A stretch of DNA of 64,000 nt from NCBI RefSeq assembly GCF_014635185.1, contig NZ_BMCM01000001.1:682001-746000 (forward strand). Direction: 5' to 3'. Below, one piece after another: positions 41,583 to 50,626 of this stretch (its first letter is position 1; every line of letters begins with the position of its first letter). Under the pieces are notes generated by a model. That model searched no databases, had not been told where the DNA came from, and was given only the letters and a program-made list of their open reading frames with translations. The DNA is from Microbacterium murale. Lineage in GTDB: Bacteria > Actinomycetota > Actinomycetes > Actinomycetales > Microbacteriaceae. The position numbers were made by a program, and so were the translations under genes.

Positions 41583-42563
41583 TCAGTAGGCCAGTGACCG
41601 GTCTACGGCCTCGAGGATGCGGTCGGCATCCGGGAGGAAGGTGCCCTCGAGCTTCGCGGGCGGGAACGGTGCGTCATAGCCTGACACTCGCAGCACCGGA
41701 GCCTCGAGAGCGTAGAACGCGCGCTCCATCACGGTCGCCGCGATCTCGCTGCCGACACTCGTGAAGCCAGGGGCCTCCTGCGCGTAGACCACGCGACCGG
41801 TCTTGCGAGCCGAGTCGAGGATGGGTCCGTAGTCGACCGGCGACAGTGACCGCACGTCGACGACCTCGCAGCTCGTGCCCTCGCTCTCGGCGAGCGCGGC
41901 GGCCTGCAGCAGTGTCGTGACCATCGCGCCGTGACCGACCAGAGTCACATCCGTGCCGGTGCGCACCACGCGCGACGCGTGCAGAGCCGCGGCGGACTGC
42001 TCGAGGTCGACCTCGCCCTTCTGCCAGTACTTGCTCTTCGGCTCCAGGAAGATGACCGGATCGTTCGACGCGATGGCCTCCTGGATCATCCAGTACGCGT
42101 CGTTCGGCGTCGACGGCGCGACGACCCGCAGACCAGGGGTGTGGGCGAAGTACGCCTCAGGGCTCTCCTGATGATGCTCGATCGCGCCGATGTGCCCGCC
42201 GTAGGGGATGCGGATCACGATCGGCATCGAGAGCGCACCCTCGTGCCGGTTGGTGATCTTCGCCAGCTGCGAGGTGATCTGGTCGAACGCCGGGAACACG
42301 AAGCCGTCGAACTGGATCTCGCAGACCGGGCGGAAACCCGCCATCGCGAGGCCGATCGCCGTTCCCACGATCCCCGACTCCGCGAGCGGCGTGTCCAGCA
42401 CTCGCTTCTCGCCGAAGTCGCGCTGCAGGTTCTCGGTGATGCGGAAAACCCCGCCGAGCTTTCCGATGTCCTCGCCCATCAGCAGCACACTCGGATCGTC
42501 TTCCATGGCCTTGCGCATGCCGGCGTTGAGGGCCTTGCTCAGCGGCATCGTCTCGAGCGTCAT
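41583..42563 (-). CDS. bkdB: 2-oxoacid dehydrogenase E1 component, beta subunit
   Basis: A 326-aa E1beta (transketolase pyrimidine-binding domain 1-190, C-terminal domain 200-326). Seen: [42 protein letters not shown] and [20 protein letters not shown]. Start ATG 42563 overlaps the E1alpha stop by 4 bases. Pairs with BkdA in thiamine-diphosphate-dependent decarboxylation. Confidence 0.94.
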   Translation of the reverse strand: MTLETMPLSKALNAGMRKAMEDDPSVLLMGEDIGKLGGVFRITENLQRDFGEKRVLDTPLAESGIVGTAIGLAMAGFRPVCEIQFDGFVFPAFDQITSQLAKITNRHEGALSMPIVIRIPYGGHIGAIEHHQESPEAYFAHTPGLRVVAPSTPNDAYWMIQEAIASNDPVIFLEPKSKYWQKGEVDLEQSAAALHASRVVRTGTDVTLVGHGAMVTTLLQAAALAESEGTSCEVVDVRSLSPVDYGPILDSARKTGRVVYAQEAPGFTSVGSEIAATVMERAFYALEAPVLRVSGYDAPFPPAKLEGTFLPDADRILEAVDRSLAY

Positions 42564-43693
42564 GCGTGGGCTCCCGGCTGCTCGAAGGATGCTTCGTACT
42601 GCTCGCGCCACGCGCGCTGCTCATCCATCAGCGGATGCCGCTCGCTGTAGACGTGATCGAAGATCTTGTTCGCCGGTGGCGACTCGATCGCGAGCGTGCG
42701 GACGCGGAGGTCTTCGGCAGCATCCGCCGCCTCGGAATCCACGTCGTCGAAGAGCGCTCCGGCGGCGCCGCGCCCCTCGAGGAAGGCGCGCATGCGCGGA
42801 ATCGGGTCCCGCACCTCCCACGATTTCTCCTCGTCGCTGGTGCGGTACTTCGTCGGGTCGTCGCTCGTCGTGTGCGCGCCGAGGCGGTACGTCTCCGCCT
42901 CGATCGCGCGGGGGCCCTTGCCCGCACGCGCCTCGTCGAGCGCGACGCGCGAGACGGCGTAACTCGCGAGCACGTCGTTGCCGTCGACGCGGATGCTGTC
43001 GATGCCGTAACCGGCGCTGCGCTGCGCGAAAGGCACGCGGGTCTGCGTCGCGACCGGAACGGAGATCGCCCACTGGTTGTTCTGCAGGAAGAAGACGGTC
43101 GGGGTCTGGTAGCTGGCGGCGAAGACCATCGCCTCGTGCACGTCGCCCTGACTGGAGGCGCCGTCGCCGTAGTAGACGATCACAGCTTCATCGCGCTCCG
43201 GGTCGCCGGTGCCGGAGCGGTCGCCGAAGTTCAGGCCCATGGCGTAGCCGGTGGCGTGCAGCACTTGAGAACCGAGCACCAGGGTGTACAGCCGCGTGTT
43301 GCCGTTGGCAGGATCCGTCGGATCCCAGCCGCCGTGCGAGATCCCGCGCATCAGCTTGATGATGCCGATCGGGTCGACGCCGCGGATCCGTGCGACGGCG
43401 TGCTCGCGATACGAGGGGAACAGCGTGTCCTGCGTGCGCGCGGCGCGGGCTGATCCCACCTGCGCCGCCTCCTGGCCGCGACTCGGCGGCCAGAGCGCCA
43501 GCTGCCCCTGGCGCTGCAGGTTCGTGGCTTGATTGTCGATGGCGCGGATGACGACCATGTCGCGATAGAACTGCTCGAGCTCTGCATCACTGATCGCTTC
43601 GATCAGGGGCAGGTACTGCTCGGCGGCAGGGCTGGGCGCGAAACGGCCATCCGCCTCGAGGACGCGGACGAGATCAGTCTCTGACGAGGTCAC
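42560..43693 (-). CDS. bkdA: 2-oxoacid dehydrogenase E1 component, alpha subunit
   Basis: A 377-aa E1alpha. The thiamine diphosphate motif runs from YYGDGASSQGDVHEAM (about 175-190) to FLQNNQWAIS; the phosphorylation-loop-like region YRLGAHTTSDDPTKYR supports a branched-chain rather than pyruvate enzyme. First gene of bkdABC; the 85 bases before it hold the promoter. ATG 43693. Confidence 0.93.
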   Translation of the reverse strand: MTSSETDLVRVLEADGRFAPSPAAEQYLPLIEAISDAELEQFYRDMVVIRAIDNQATNLQRQGQLALWPPSRGQEAAQVGSARAARTQDTLFPSYREHAVARIRGVDPIGIIKLMRGISHGGWDPTDPANGNTRLYTLVLGSQVLHATGYAMGLNFGDRSGTGDPERDEAVIVYYGDGASSQGDVHEAMVFAASYQTPTVFFLQNNQWAISVPVATQTRVPFAQRSAGYGIDSIRVDGNDVLASYAVSRVALDEARAGKGPRAIEAETYRLGAHTTSDDPTKYRTSDEEKSWEVRDPIPRMRAFLEGRGAAGALFDDVDSEAADAAEDLRVRTLAIESPPANKIFDHVYSERHPLMDEQRAWREQYEASFEQPGAHA

Positions 43694-43778
43694 CGTCTTA
43701 CGCTATCCGAGCCGGCATGCCCCGTCACGCATACCTAGGACGCCCTCGTATCTGCCCGGAGCCCGAAGAAACCGCTGG

Positions 43779-44846
43779 TCAGCGGACAGTGGAGGCGACG
43801 TGGAGCACCCGGTCGATGGAGGGCTCCTCGCCGACGGAGATGCGGATGCCGTCACCGGAGAACGGCCTGACGACGATGTCGGCGGCCAGGAATGCGGCGG
43901 CGATCTCGTCGGTACGGTCGCCCGTGGGCAGCCACACGAAGTTGGCCTGGCTGTCCGGAACCTCCCAGCCCTGCGCGCGCAGCGCGGTCACCAGGGCGGT
44001 GCGGCGCTCGACGATCACCGCGACCCGGTCGAGGAGTTCACCCTCGGCGTCGAGGCTCGCGATCGCGGCGGTCTCGGCAGCGGCTGTGACGGACAGCGGG
44101 ATGCCGGTGGCCCTGGCGGCGTCGAGCACCTTGGCGTGGCCGATCGCATACCCGACCCGGAGACCTGCGAGGCCGTACGCCTTGGAGAACGTGCGCAGCA
44201 CCACGACGTTCGGATGGTCCTCGAACACGCGGGCCCCGAGGCCGTCCACCGCGTCCTCTGCCGTGACGAACTCGGCATACGCCTCATCGAGGATGATCAG
44301 CACATCGGCCGGGACCCTGGCGACGAACGCCGTGAACTCGTCGGCGGTGATGATCGGGCCGGTGGGGTTGTTCGGCGTGCACAGCAGAACGGCGCGGGTG
44401 CGATCGGTGACGGCATCCGCCATCGCGTCGAGGTCGTGGCGCGCGTCGGCGCTCAGCGGAATCGGCACGCCGGTCGCACCGGCGACGAGTGGCAGCCCGG
44501 GGTAGGCCTCGAAGGAGCGCCAGGCGTAGACGACCTCATCACCGACGGATGCCGCGGCCTGCACCAGCTGGTACAGGATGGCGACGCTTCCGCTGGCAAC
44601 GTGGACCTGGTCGAGGTCGACGCCGTAGCGCGCTGCGAGGCGCTCACGCAGACGGGTGGCTGTGGCGTCCGGATAGCGGTTGATCGGCGTGGTGTGCGCG
44701 AGGGCCTCGAGCACCGACGGCAGGGGCTCGAACGGATTCTCATTGCTGGAGAGTTTGAAGGCATCCGGACCCGCCTGCTTGCCCTGCCGGTACGGCGCGA
44801 GGGCGGCGATCTCTGGGCGGATGCGGGGAAGGATCGGCTCGGTCAC
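43779..44846 (-). CDS. Histidinol-phosphate / aromatic aminotransferase
   Basis: A 355-aa class I/II PLP enzyme. Seen: [31 protein letters not shown], the PLP-contact [11 protein letters not shown], the Asp in ILDEAYAEF and Schiff-base Lys in [16 protein letters not shown]. This is the HisC-like group; the actinobacterial members without a surrounding his operon are often the aromatic aminotransferase Pat. No his genes lie nearby, so either role is open. It precedes bkdA in the same direction but 85 bases apart. Confidence 0.9.
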   Translation of the reverse strand: MTEPILPRIRPEIAALAPYRQGKQAGPDAFKLSSNENPFEPLPSVLEALAHTTPINRYPDATATRLRERLAARYGVDLDQVHVASGSVAILYQLVQAAASVGDEVVYAWRSFEAYPGLPLVAGATGVPIPLSADARHDLDAMADAVTDRTRAVLLCTPNNPTGPIITADEFTAFVARVPADVLIILDEAYAEFVTAEDAVDGLGARVFEDHPNVVVLRTFSKAYGLAGLRVGYAIGHAKVLDAARATGIPLSVTAAAETAAIASLDAEGELLDRVAVIVERRTALVTALRAQGWEVPDSQANFVWLPTGDRTDEIAAAFLAADIVVRPFSGDGIRISVGEEPSIDRVLHVASTVR

Positions 44847-44895
44847 GAGGTCAGTCTACGAGCGCGATGCGCTGTCGCACTCCTGGCAGCGCTGG

Positions 44896-44908
44896 TACCA
44901 TTTTGGTA
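44896..44908. promoter_or_regulatory. Candidate autoregulatory operator of the toxin-antitoxin operon
   Basis: TACCA-TTT-TGGTA overlaps the A of the antitoxin ATG; TGGTACCA (44894-44901) is an overlapping palindrome. Ribbon-helix-helix antitoxins normally bind such short palindromes at their own promoter. No ribosome site precedes the ATG, so transcription may start at or near it. Confidence 0.6.
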
Positions 44909-45114
44909 TGGCTATGACTGTGAGACTTCCGGAAGAGACCGATGCGCAGCTCAGCGAGCTGGCCGCGCGTCGACACACGTCCAAGCATGCGCTGCTCATC
45001 GAAGCGGCCAACCGGTTCCTTCGCGAAGAGGTGACAACCGATCAGGCCGTCACCATCGCACTCGGTGTAGCCGACCGTTACTCCGAGTTGCTGAAGAAGC
45101 TCGAAGACGCGTGA
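44908..45114 (+). CDS. Ribbon-helix-helix antitoxin
   Basis: A 68-aa protein: beta-strand TVRLPEE (4-10), then two helices (TDAQLSELAARRH, KHALLIEAANRFLREE), the CopG/Arc fold, and a C-terminal helix that should cover the toxin. Its TGA overlaps the toxin's GTG in GTGA, giving coupled translation. It would neutralise the Doc-like toxin and repress the operon. ATG 44908 is chosen over upstream in-frame codons that cross the divergent aminotransferase start. Confidence 0.88.
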   Translation: MAMTVRLPEETDAQLSELAARRHTSKHALLIEAANRFLREEVTTDQAVTIALGVADRYSELLKKLEDA

Positions 45115-45473
45115 CCCGATACGTCGAGCTGCCCCACGCCGTCGGCGTGCTCAACGCCCTCGGACTTCACGTTCGTGACATCGGGCTGCTCTCGTCCGCG
45201 CTCGCGCGCCCGTCGAGCTCCATGTTCGGTGTCGAGGCCTACCCGGAAATCGAGGTCAAGGCCGCGTCGCTGTTGTCATCGCTGAGCCAGAATCATCCGC
45301 TCTTCGACGGCAACAAGCGCTTCTCCTGGATCCTCACCCTGACATTTCTGGAGATGAACGGCATCATCATCGACATGGATGTCGAGACAGCATTCGATCT
45401 CGTACTCCGCACCGCACAGAACAAGGCATCACTCGAGGAGATCGCCGAGGACTTCCGCACCCACATCCGGTGA
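45111..45473 (+). CDS. doc: Doc-like death-on-curing toxin (Fic fold)
   Basis: A 120-aa toxin of the Fic/Doc family. The active motif HPLFDGNKR (62-70) keeps the essential His and the NKR anion-binding end; phage P1 Doc phosphorylates EF-Tu with the equivalent HxFxx(A/G)NKR motif. It lacks the inhibitory-helix motif, which fits control by a separate antitoxin. GTG start at 45111 overlaps the antitoxin stop. P1 Doc is paired with Phd; here the partner is of the ribbon-helix-helix type. Confidence 0.9.
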   Translation: MTRYVELPHAVGVLNALGLHVRDIGLLSSALARPSSSMFGVEAYPEIEVKAASLLSSLSQNHPLFDGNKRFSWILTLTFLEMNGIIIDMDVETAFDLVLRTAQNKASLEEIAEDFRTHIR

Positions 45474-45507
45474 CAACCGCCACCCATCATGCAAGACTGA
45501 ATCCACA

Positions 45508-45909
45508 ATGCGCTTCATCATCAGAGTCGTCATCAACGCGTTCGCCCTGTGGGTGGTCACGCTGATCCCTGCACTGCAGGTCAACATCACCGCGTTCCCT
45601 CCGGGCGAGACCCTGCAGCTGGTGCTCACGCTGCTCGCGGTCAGCGCGATCTTCGCGCTGGTCAACACGATCATCGGCACGGTCGTGAAGATCCTGGCGT
45701 TCCCGCTCTACATCCTCACGCTCGGACTCATCGGCCTCATCATCAACGGCTTCCTGCTGTGGTTGACCGCGTGGATCACCTCCGGCTTCGGCTGGGGCCT
45801 GACCGTCGGCAGCTTCTGGTGGGGCGTGCTCGCGGCGATCATCATCTCGATCATCAACGCGGTGTTCGGCGGCATCCTCCGCCCGCAGAAGAAGCAGCGC
45901 CGCGACTGA
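45508..45909 (+). CDS. Phage holin family-4 superfamily / YvlD-like membrane protein
   Basis: A 133-aa protein of four hydrophobic helices (about 3-25, 35-55, 58-85, 95-122) ending in a basic tail RPQKKQRRD. The pattern FALVNTIIGTVVKILAFPLYILTLG matches PF04020 (YvlD-like), which is widespread in bacterial chromosomes and unrelated to phage despite the name. Start ATG 45508, just after the doc gene (34 bases). Function unknown. Confidence 0.8.
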   Translation: MRFIIRVVINAFALWVVTLIPALQVNITAFPPGETLQLVLTLLAVSAIFALVNTIIGTVVKILAFPLYILTLGLIGLIINGFLLWLTAWITSGFGWGLTVGSFWWGVLAAIIISIINAVFGGILRPQKKQRRD

Positions 45910-45954
45910 TCGCTGTGCGCGATAGTTCCCGCGCACGCCAGTTCCCGCCGCGAG

Positions 45955-47241
45955 TCACTCCCGCTGCGCGACGTACTCGGTCGATTCGATCGCCACCGCC
46001 TCATTGAGCTCGCGGGCCTTGTCGAGCCATGCGTCCAGCCGGACGTCTCCGGAGGCGTCGACCATCTCGGCGGTCTCGGTATAGCTGTCCATCAGGTGCG
46101 CCGGGAAGAGCACATCGAAGGGATCGCCGTCCCTGGTCACGACCAGGCTGTCCGGGGAGCCTGTGCCACCGGGCGACCCGCCACCGGCGAGACTGCTGAC
46201 CGCATCGTCGGTGTGCCGGAACTCGATCAGCAACTGGTCTTCTCCGACCGTCGGATGAACAGGGCTGCCGGCGGTCACCTGCACCGTCACGTCGAACTCG
46301 CTCTGCGATGACAGGTAGGCGGCGTTCATGGCCGACTGCGAGTGCGCATACACGTGCAGCTCGTCGCCGGGTCGCGCGCCGGCCGCCTCCAACGCCTCGA
46401 CCGTCGCGGCATACGATGCCGATTCCTGGCCGGTGTACAGGTCGAGGTTCGATTTCAGATCGAAGGGCTCCTTCGGATCCAGGCTCGGCTGCGTCCCCTT
46501 CGCGTAGAGCACGAACCGGTTCGTGCCGTCGGCCATCGTGTACTTCTCGACCTTGAGTTGCGCGCCACTCGCTCCCGGAAATCGCCGGAACGCCTCAGCC
46601 AGGCTCGTCGGAGGGGCGATCGCCGTGGACGTCCTGACAGGCGTCACCGAGACCGGCCCGCCGCGTCCGGACAGTGTCGCGTTCGGCGCAAGCCGGCCGG
46701 TGCCGGTCGCTGCGACCGACGCCGCCATGAGCAGCACCCCTCCCAGATTCAGGTCGGATCCTCCCGACAAGGCGGAGGGGCCCAGGTAGAGCTGCTCGCC
46801 CAGCCCAGCGAACCGCTTCTCCTTCCAGCCGGCGAGCAGCCACTGCTCCATCTCCGTCACCCGAGGATCGGATGCCTCAAGCTGCGCGATGCGCGCATCA
46901 AGTGCGAAGGCCTGCGCCGTGTCCTGAATCGCGAGCGCGGCCAGTTGCGCCCTGAGCTCGACGAGTTCGTAGACGTCGGCCATCAGCAGGGTGTTGGAGG
47001 ACGCGGTTCGGCATTCGTCGTACAGCACCTCCGCCCGCTCCGCGCTCGCCCAGAGCGACACGGTGTCGACCTGACCGCTGAGGTTCGGCGTGCCGACGAT
47101 GAAGCCGTAGGCGCTGCGGATCGCGGCGGCCGCATCCGCGAAACCCGGCGCGATTCTGCCCATGGCCTCGGCCACCGCTCGAAGCGCCTCGGGGTCGACG
47201 GCGATCGCACCGCCATGTGTGATGTCGACGCCGTCACTCAT
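45955..47241 (-). CDS. Large protein with helical WXG/ESX-like N-domain and alpha/beta-hydrolase-like C-domain
   Basis: A 428-aa protein without signal peptide. Residues 1-130 are helical (VDPEALRAVAEAMGRIAPGFADAAAAIRSAYGF, LSGQVDTVSLWASAERAEVLYDE, VELRAQLAALAIQ), resembling LXG/WXG100-type secretion domains; a Gly/Thr/Pro-rich middle (165-225) follows, then a lipase-like domain with nucleophile elbow YAHSQSA near residue 318. The upstream 87-aa helical gene overlaps by 4 bases. Together they look like a small-partner plus effector pair of a type VII-like system, but the family was not recognised and this is inference. Confidence 0.6.
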   Translation of the reverse strand: MSDGVDITHGGAIAVDPEALRAVAEAMGRIAPGFADAAAAIRSAYGFIVGTPNLSGQVDTVSLWASAERAEVLYDECRTASSNTLLMADVYELVELRAQLAALAIQDTAQAFALDARIAQLEASDPRVTEMEQWLLAGWKEKRFAGLGEQLYLGPSALSGGSDLNLGGVLLMAASVAATGTGRLAPNATLSGRGGPVSVTPVRTSTAIAPPTSLAEAFRRFPGASGAQLKVEKYTMADGTNRFVLYAKGTQPSLDPKEPFDLKSNLDLYTGQESASYAATVEALEAAGARPGDELHVYAHSQSAMNAAYLSSQSEFDVTVQVTAGSPVHPTVGEDQLLIEFRHTDDAVSSLAGGGSPGGTGSPDSLVVTRDGDPFDVLFPAHLMDSYTETAEMVDASGDVRLDAWLDKARELNEAVAIESTEYVAQRE

Positions 47242-47501
47242 GACCGACCCGCTGCCTCGAGCTCCCACAACCGGCTGTTCAGCACGCCCACCTCGGCCAT
47301 GGTGCGGTCCTTCAGGTCGATGATGAGCGCATGCAGGGCACGCACGCCGTCGGCCTGCCATTCGCTCGCCTCAACGAGGGGAAGCAGCCCGGATCCGGCA
47401 TCCTCGAAGGCGGTGATCGCCTCACTGATGGCGCGTTGCGCCGAGAACCACCTCCAGAGGTCGTCCGAGGCCGGGGACGAGGTCGCGATGATGTTCAGCA
47501 T
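47238..47501 (-). CDS. Small helical WXG100-like protein (87 aa)
   Basis: A two-helix, Ala/Glu-rich protein (SDDLWRWFSAQRAISEAITAFEDAG, then SEWQADGVRALHALIIDLKDRTMAEVGVL). The central turn LVEASEWQADGVRAL carries a Trp followed by Gly two to four residues later, close to the WXG loop. Its stop overlaps the start of the hydrolase-like gene (ATGA). Start ATG 47501. Size and layout match a WXG100 partner of the downstream protein; assignment tentative. Confidence 0.6.
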   Translation of the reverse strand: MLNIIATSSPASDDLWRWFSAQRAISEAITAFEDAGSGLLPLVEASEWQADGVRALHALIIDLKDRTMAEVGVLNSRLWELEAAGRS

Positions 47502-47630
47502 GCGCCAAGGATGCCGCGTGCCTTCCTCCGGCGGTGCGGGCTGAGGCGCGAATCGTGCAGAGTCGGCCCACCGGCGCGATGGTGCAGAAAGAGAGAGTGC
47601 GACTGTGCAGGAGGGATGCCGACAGGCAGA

Positions 47631-48167
47631 ATGGGACGCGTGACATCGCCCGAGCCCTTCCGCGTCATCTTCGTGTGCACGGGCAACATCTGCCGCTCTC
47701 CCATGGCGGAGGTGGTGTTCCGCGACCTCGCCGAGCGCCAGGGGCTCGGAGCACGCATCACCTCGAGCAGCGCCAGCACGGGCGAGTGGCACGTCGGCGA
47801 GCGCGCCGACAACCGCACCATCGAGGCTCTGGAACGCCGCGGGTACGACGGGTCCCGCCATCGCGCGAAGCCGTTCACCGCGGCATCCTTCGCTGACAAT
47901 GATCTCGTCGTCGCGCTGGATCGCACGCATGAGCGCATCCTGCGCGAATGGGCGCGCGATGAGGACCAGGAGGGCAAGATCACCCTGCTGTTGTCGTTCG
48001 ATCGCGAGGCCGAGAACCTCGACGTGCCCGACCCGTATTATGCGGAGGCCCAGATGTTCGACGCCGTGCTGGCTATGATTGAGACCGCGACCCGAGGCCT
48101 GTTCCGTCAGCTCGAACCCGCCCTGCGTTCCCGCCGTACAACGCCCCGCACGTTGCCCCAGAACTGA
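47631..48167 (+). CDS. Low-molecular-weight protein-tyrosine phosphatase
   Basis: A 178-aa phosphatase. P-loop CTGNICRSPMAE (Cys16 nucleophile, C-X5-R) stands near the N-terminus and the general acid Asp in VPDPYYAEAQMFDAVL near the C-terminus. Such enzymes dephosphorylate bacterial tyrosine kinases or host proteins. Possible starts are ATG 47616 (ribosome site too close), ATG 47631 and GTG 47640; 47631 has GGAGGG 15 bases upstream and is chosen with reservation. Followed 26 bases later by purB. Confidence 0.9.
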   Translation: MGRVTSPEPFRVIFVCTGNICRSPMAEVVFRDLAERQGLGARITSSSASTGEWHVGERADNRTIEALERRGYDGSRHRAKPFTAASFADNDLVVALDRTHERILREWARDEDQEGKITLLLSFDREAENLDVPDPYYAEAQMFDAVLAMIETATRGLFRQLEPALRSRRTTPRTLPQN

Positions 48168-48193
48168 GTTGGGGCCCGATCAGGAGGACTCCC

Positions 48194-49576
48194 CTGACTT
48201 CCCCGAACTCCTTCCCCGTCCAGCCGCTGAGCCCCCTCGACGGGCGCTACCGTCCGGCTGTCGCACCGCTCGGCGACTACCTCTCCGAGGCCGGTCTGAA
48301 CCGCGCTCGCGTCGAGGCCGAGGTCGAGTGGCTCATCGCCCTCACCGACCGGTCGCTGTTCGAGACGTCGCCGCTGGCGGATGCCGACAAGGAGCGCCTG
48401 CGCGGCCTCTACCGCGACTTCGGGCAGAACGAGATCGACTGGCTCGCTGAGAAGGAGGCCGTCACGCGTCACGACGTGAAGGCCGTCGAGTACCTCGTGC
48501 GCGACCGCCTTCAGGCGCTGGGTCTCGACTCGATCGCCGAGTTGACGCACTTCGCGTGCACCAGTGAGGACATCAACTCGGTCTCATACGCGCTCACTGT
48601 GAAGCGCGCCGTCGAGGATGTGTGGCTTCCGGCGTTCGACGGCCTGATCGCCAAGCTGCGGGAGCTGTCGGTCGAGCATGCGGATGCTGCGATGCTGTCC
48701 CGCACGCACGGTCAGCCGGCTACCCCGTCGACCATGGGCAAGGAGCTCGCGGTCTTCGCGTGGCGCCTCGAGCGCGTGCGCGCCCAGATCGCGGCATCCG
48801 AGTTCCTCGCGAAGTTCTCGGGCGCGACGGGCACCTGGTCGGCCCACCTCGCCGCGGATCCGGATGCCGACTGGCCGACGATCGCCCGCGAGTACGTCGA
48901 AGGTCTCGGCCTCGGCTTCAACGTCCTCACCACCCAGATCGAGTCGCACGACTGGCAGGTCGAGCTCTATGACCGCATGCGTCATGCCGGCGGCATCCTG
49001 CACAACCTCGCCACCGACATCTGGACCTACATCTCGATCGGCTATTTCACGCAGATCCCGGTCGCCGGCGCCACCGGATCGTCGACCATGCCGCACAAGA
49101 TCAACCCGATCCGGTTCGAGAACGCCGAGGCGAACCTCGAGCTGTCGGCGGCTCTGCTGGGATCACTCTCGCAGACGCTGGTGACATCGCGGATGCAGCG
49201 CGACCTCACCGACTCGACCACGCAGCGCAACATCGGCGTCGCGTTCGGGCACTCGCTGCTCGCCCTCGACAACCTGCGTCGCGGCCTGAACGAGATATCG
49301 CTGGCCCGCGACGTGCTGCTCGCCGACCTCGACGTGAACTGGGAAGTCCTCGCGGAGGCCATCCAGACCGTCATCCGCGCCGAGGTCGTCGCCGGACGTT
49401 CGACGATCAGCGACCCGTACGCACTGCTGAAGGAGCTGACCCGCGGTCACCGCGTCGGGGCCGCGGAGCTGGCATCCTTCGTCGATGGCCTCGAGATCGG
49501 GGATGCTGCGAAGCGGCGTCTGCTCGCTCTCACGCCGGCGACGTACATCGGCATCGCCGAGCGCCTCGCGAAGTAG
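48194..49576 (+). CDS. purB: Adenylosuccinate lyase, apparently with CTG start
   Basis: A 460-aa enzyme of purine synthesis (SAICAR and adenylosuccinate cleavage). Seen: N-terminal FPVQPLSPLDGRYRPAVAPLGD, TSEDINSVSYAL, SRTHGQPATPSTMGKELA, and the flexible signature GSSTMPHKINPIRFENAE. The conserved N-terminus begins in front of any ATG, GTG or TTG in this frame; the only start-like codon is CTG 48194, placed 6 bases after a perfect AGGAGG. The next standard start (GTG 48476) would delete about 94 conserved residues. Confidence 0.95.
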   Translation: MTSPNSFPVQPLSPLDGRYRPAVAPLGDYLSEAGLNRARVEAEVEWLIALTDRSLFETSPLADADKERLRGLYRDFGQNEIDWLAEKEAVTRHDVKAVEYLVRDRLQALGLDSIAELTHFACTSEDINSVSYALTVKRAVEDVWLPAFDGLIAKLRELSVEHADAAMLSRTHGQPATPSTMGKELAVFAWRLERVRAQIAASEFLAKFSGATGTWSAHLAADPDADWPTIAREYVEGLGLGFNVLTTQIESHDWQVELYDRMRHAGGILHNLATDIWTYISIGYFTQIPVAGATGSSTMPHKINPIRFENAEANLELSAALLGSLSQTLVTSRMQRDLTDSTTQRNIGVAFGHSLLALDNLRRGLNEISLARDVLLADLDVNWEVLAEAIQTVIRAEVVAGRSTISDPYALLKELTRGHRVGAAELASFVDGLEIGDAAKRRLLALTPATYIGIAERLAK

Positions 49577-49583
49577 GGCGCAG

Positions 49584-49600
49584 GGCGGCATTTCGCCGCC
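49584..49600. terminator. Small hairpin between convergent purB and membrane gene
   Basis: GGCGGC-ATTTC-GCCGCC, 7 bases after the purB stop and 7 before the end of the convergent gene; it could serve both transcripts. Confidence 0.5.
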
Positions 49601-49607
49601 GAAGGCG

Positions 49608-49970
49608 TCAGCGCTCAGAGCTGGAGGAACCGGGTTCTCCGCTGCCGTCAGCGTCGTCCCCGGGCTCTTCGTCGTAGAGCACCGGCCGGTCGATCGTCTT
49701 GTCCTGGTAGTCGCGCGGGTCGACCGCGAGGATCAGCATCGACATGATGAGCAGCGTGACGATGAAGGCGCCACCGCCGATGACGAGGCCGAGGGCGATC
49801 GGAGTGAGGCCCTGGTAGGAGCCGTTCGCGATCGACGCGTTGACTCGTGAGGTGAACGCACCGGTCGACACCAGTGTGACCACGGCCGCGAAGATGCCGC
49901 AGACGAGCGCGATCCCGAGCAGGTGCAGCGGGCGCAGCAGCTCTCGACGATTGGCCTTCTTCTCGCTCAC
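49608..49970 (-). CDS. Hypothetical two-helix membrane protein
   Basis: A 120-aa protein with two transmembrane helices (about 14-38 and 56-82), LHLLGIALVCGIFAAVVTL and LGLVIGGGAFIVTLLIMSML, followed by an acidic cytoplasmic tail with DPRDYQDKTIDRPVLYDEE and a Ser/Gly/Asp-rich end. No known function. ATG 49970 overlaps the stop of the next upstream gene by 4 bases, so the two are co-expressed. Confidence 0.8.
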   Translation of the reverse strand: MSEKKANRRELLRPLHLLGIALVCGIFAAVVTLVSTGAFTSRVNASIANGSYQGLTPIALGLVIGGGAFIVTLLIMSMLILAVDPRDYQDKTIDRPVLYDEEPGDDADGSGEPGSSSSER

Positions 49971-50626
49971 GCGGCTCCTCCACTCTCGACCGAGGCGCTC
50001 GCGGCGTCATCGGTGTCGGCATCCTTCGTCTCGTCTTCCGTCGCGTCGGTGCGATTCGGCGAGAAGCCGGCGATCGCGAGGAAGACGGCGACGATGGCGG
50101 TGTAGCCGCCGAACATGCCGACGGCCAGGATGATGCCGGTGAGCGTCAGTGCTTCCGCCCCGTCGACCGAGTACTGCAGCGAATAGCCTGCCGGGATGAC
50201 GAGCAGGACGACCGCGAGGAGGAGTCCGAGCGCGCCGATGGTGATGGCATCCTTCGCCGTCGGATCGGTGCGCCGGGCGCGGAGTCCGGCGATGAGTTCG
50301 ACGAGACCGGTCGCTGCGGCCCAGATGATCACCACGACGAAGAACACTCCGTCGGTGCGCCAGGTGGGGATGCCGCTGGCGACTGCCGTGAGCAGGTCGA
50401 TGACGCCGAGCAGGATGAGAGGCCAACGCGAACCGGAGGGCACGGCGAGCCAGGCGCCGAGCACGAAGATGAACCCGCTCGCGGCGACGAACCCGCCGAA
50501 CACGGCGAATCCGACGGCAGCCGAGTGATCGGGCGAGAACGTGATCATGAGCGCCGACACCGCCGCGAAGAGCGCGCGCAGCAGTTGGATGTTGCGCACG
50601 GTGAAGGTGCGGGCTGGGGCAGACAT
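49967..50626 (-). CDS. Hypothetical multi-pass membrane protein (DUF308/HdeD-like layout)
   Basis: A 219-aa protein with six hydrophobic helices between residues 10 and 190 and a cytoplasmic acidic tail (TEDETKDADTDDAAS). The spacing of helices and the Gly-rich GFAVFGGFVAASGFIFVLGAW recall HdeD-like DUF308 proteins but the match is weak. Operonic with the downstream 120-aa membrane protein. Confidence 0.65.
   Translation of the reverse strand: MSAPARTFTVRNIQLLRALFAAVSALMITFSPDHSAAVGFAVFGGFVAASGFIFVLGAWLAVPSGSRWPLILLGVIDLLTAVASGIPTWRTDGVFFVVVIIWAAATGLVELIAGLRARRTDPTAKDAITIGALGLLLAVVLLVIPAGYSLQYSVDGAEALTLTGIILAVGMFGGYTAIVAVFLAIAGFSPNRTDATEDETKDADTDDAASASVESGGAA

Noticed and set aside
45508-45909. 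Prophage remnant suggested by a holin-like protein
   Set aside because: PF04020-type proteins are ordinary chromosomal genes, and no other phage gene, integrase or att site is nearby.
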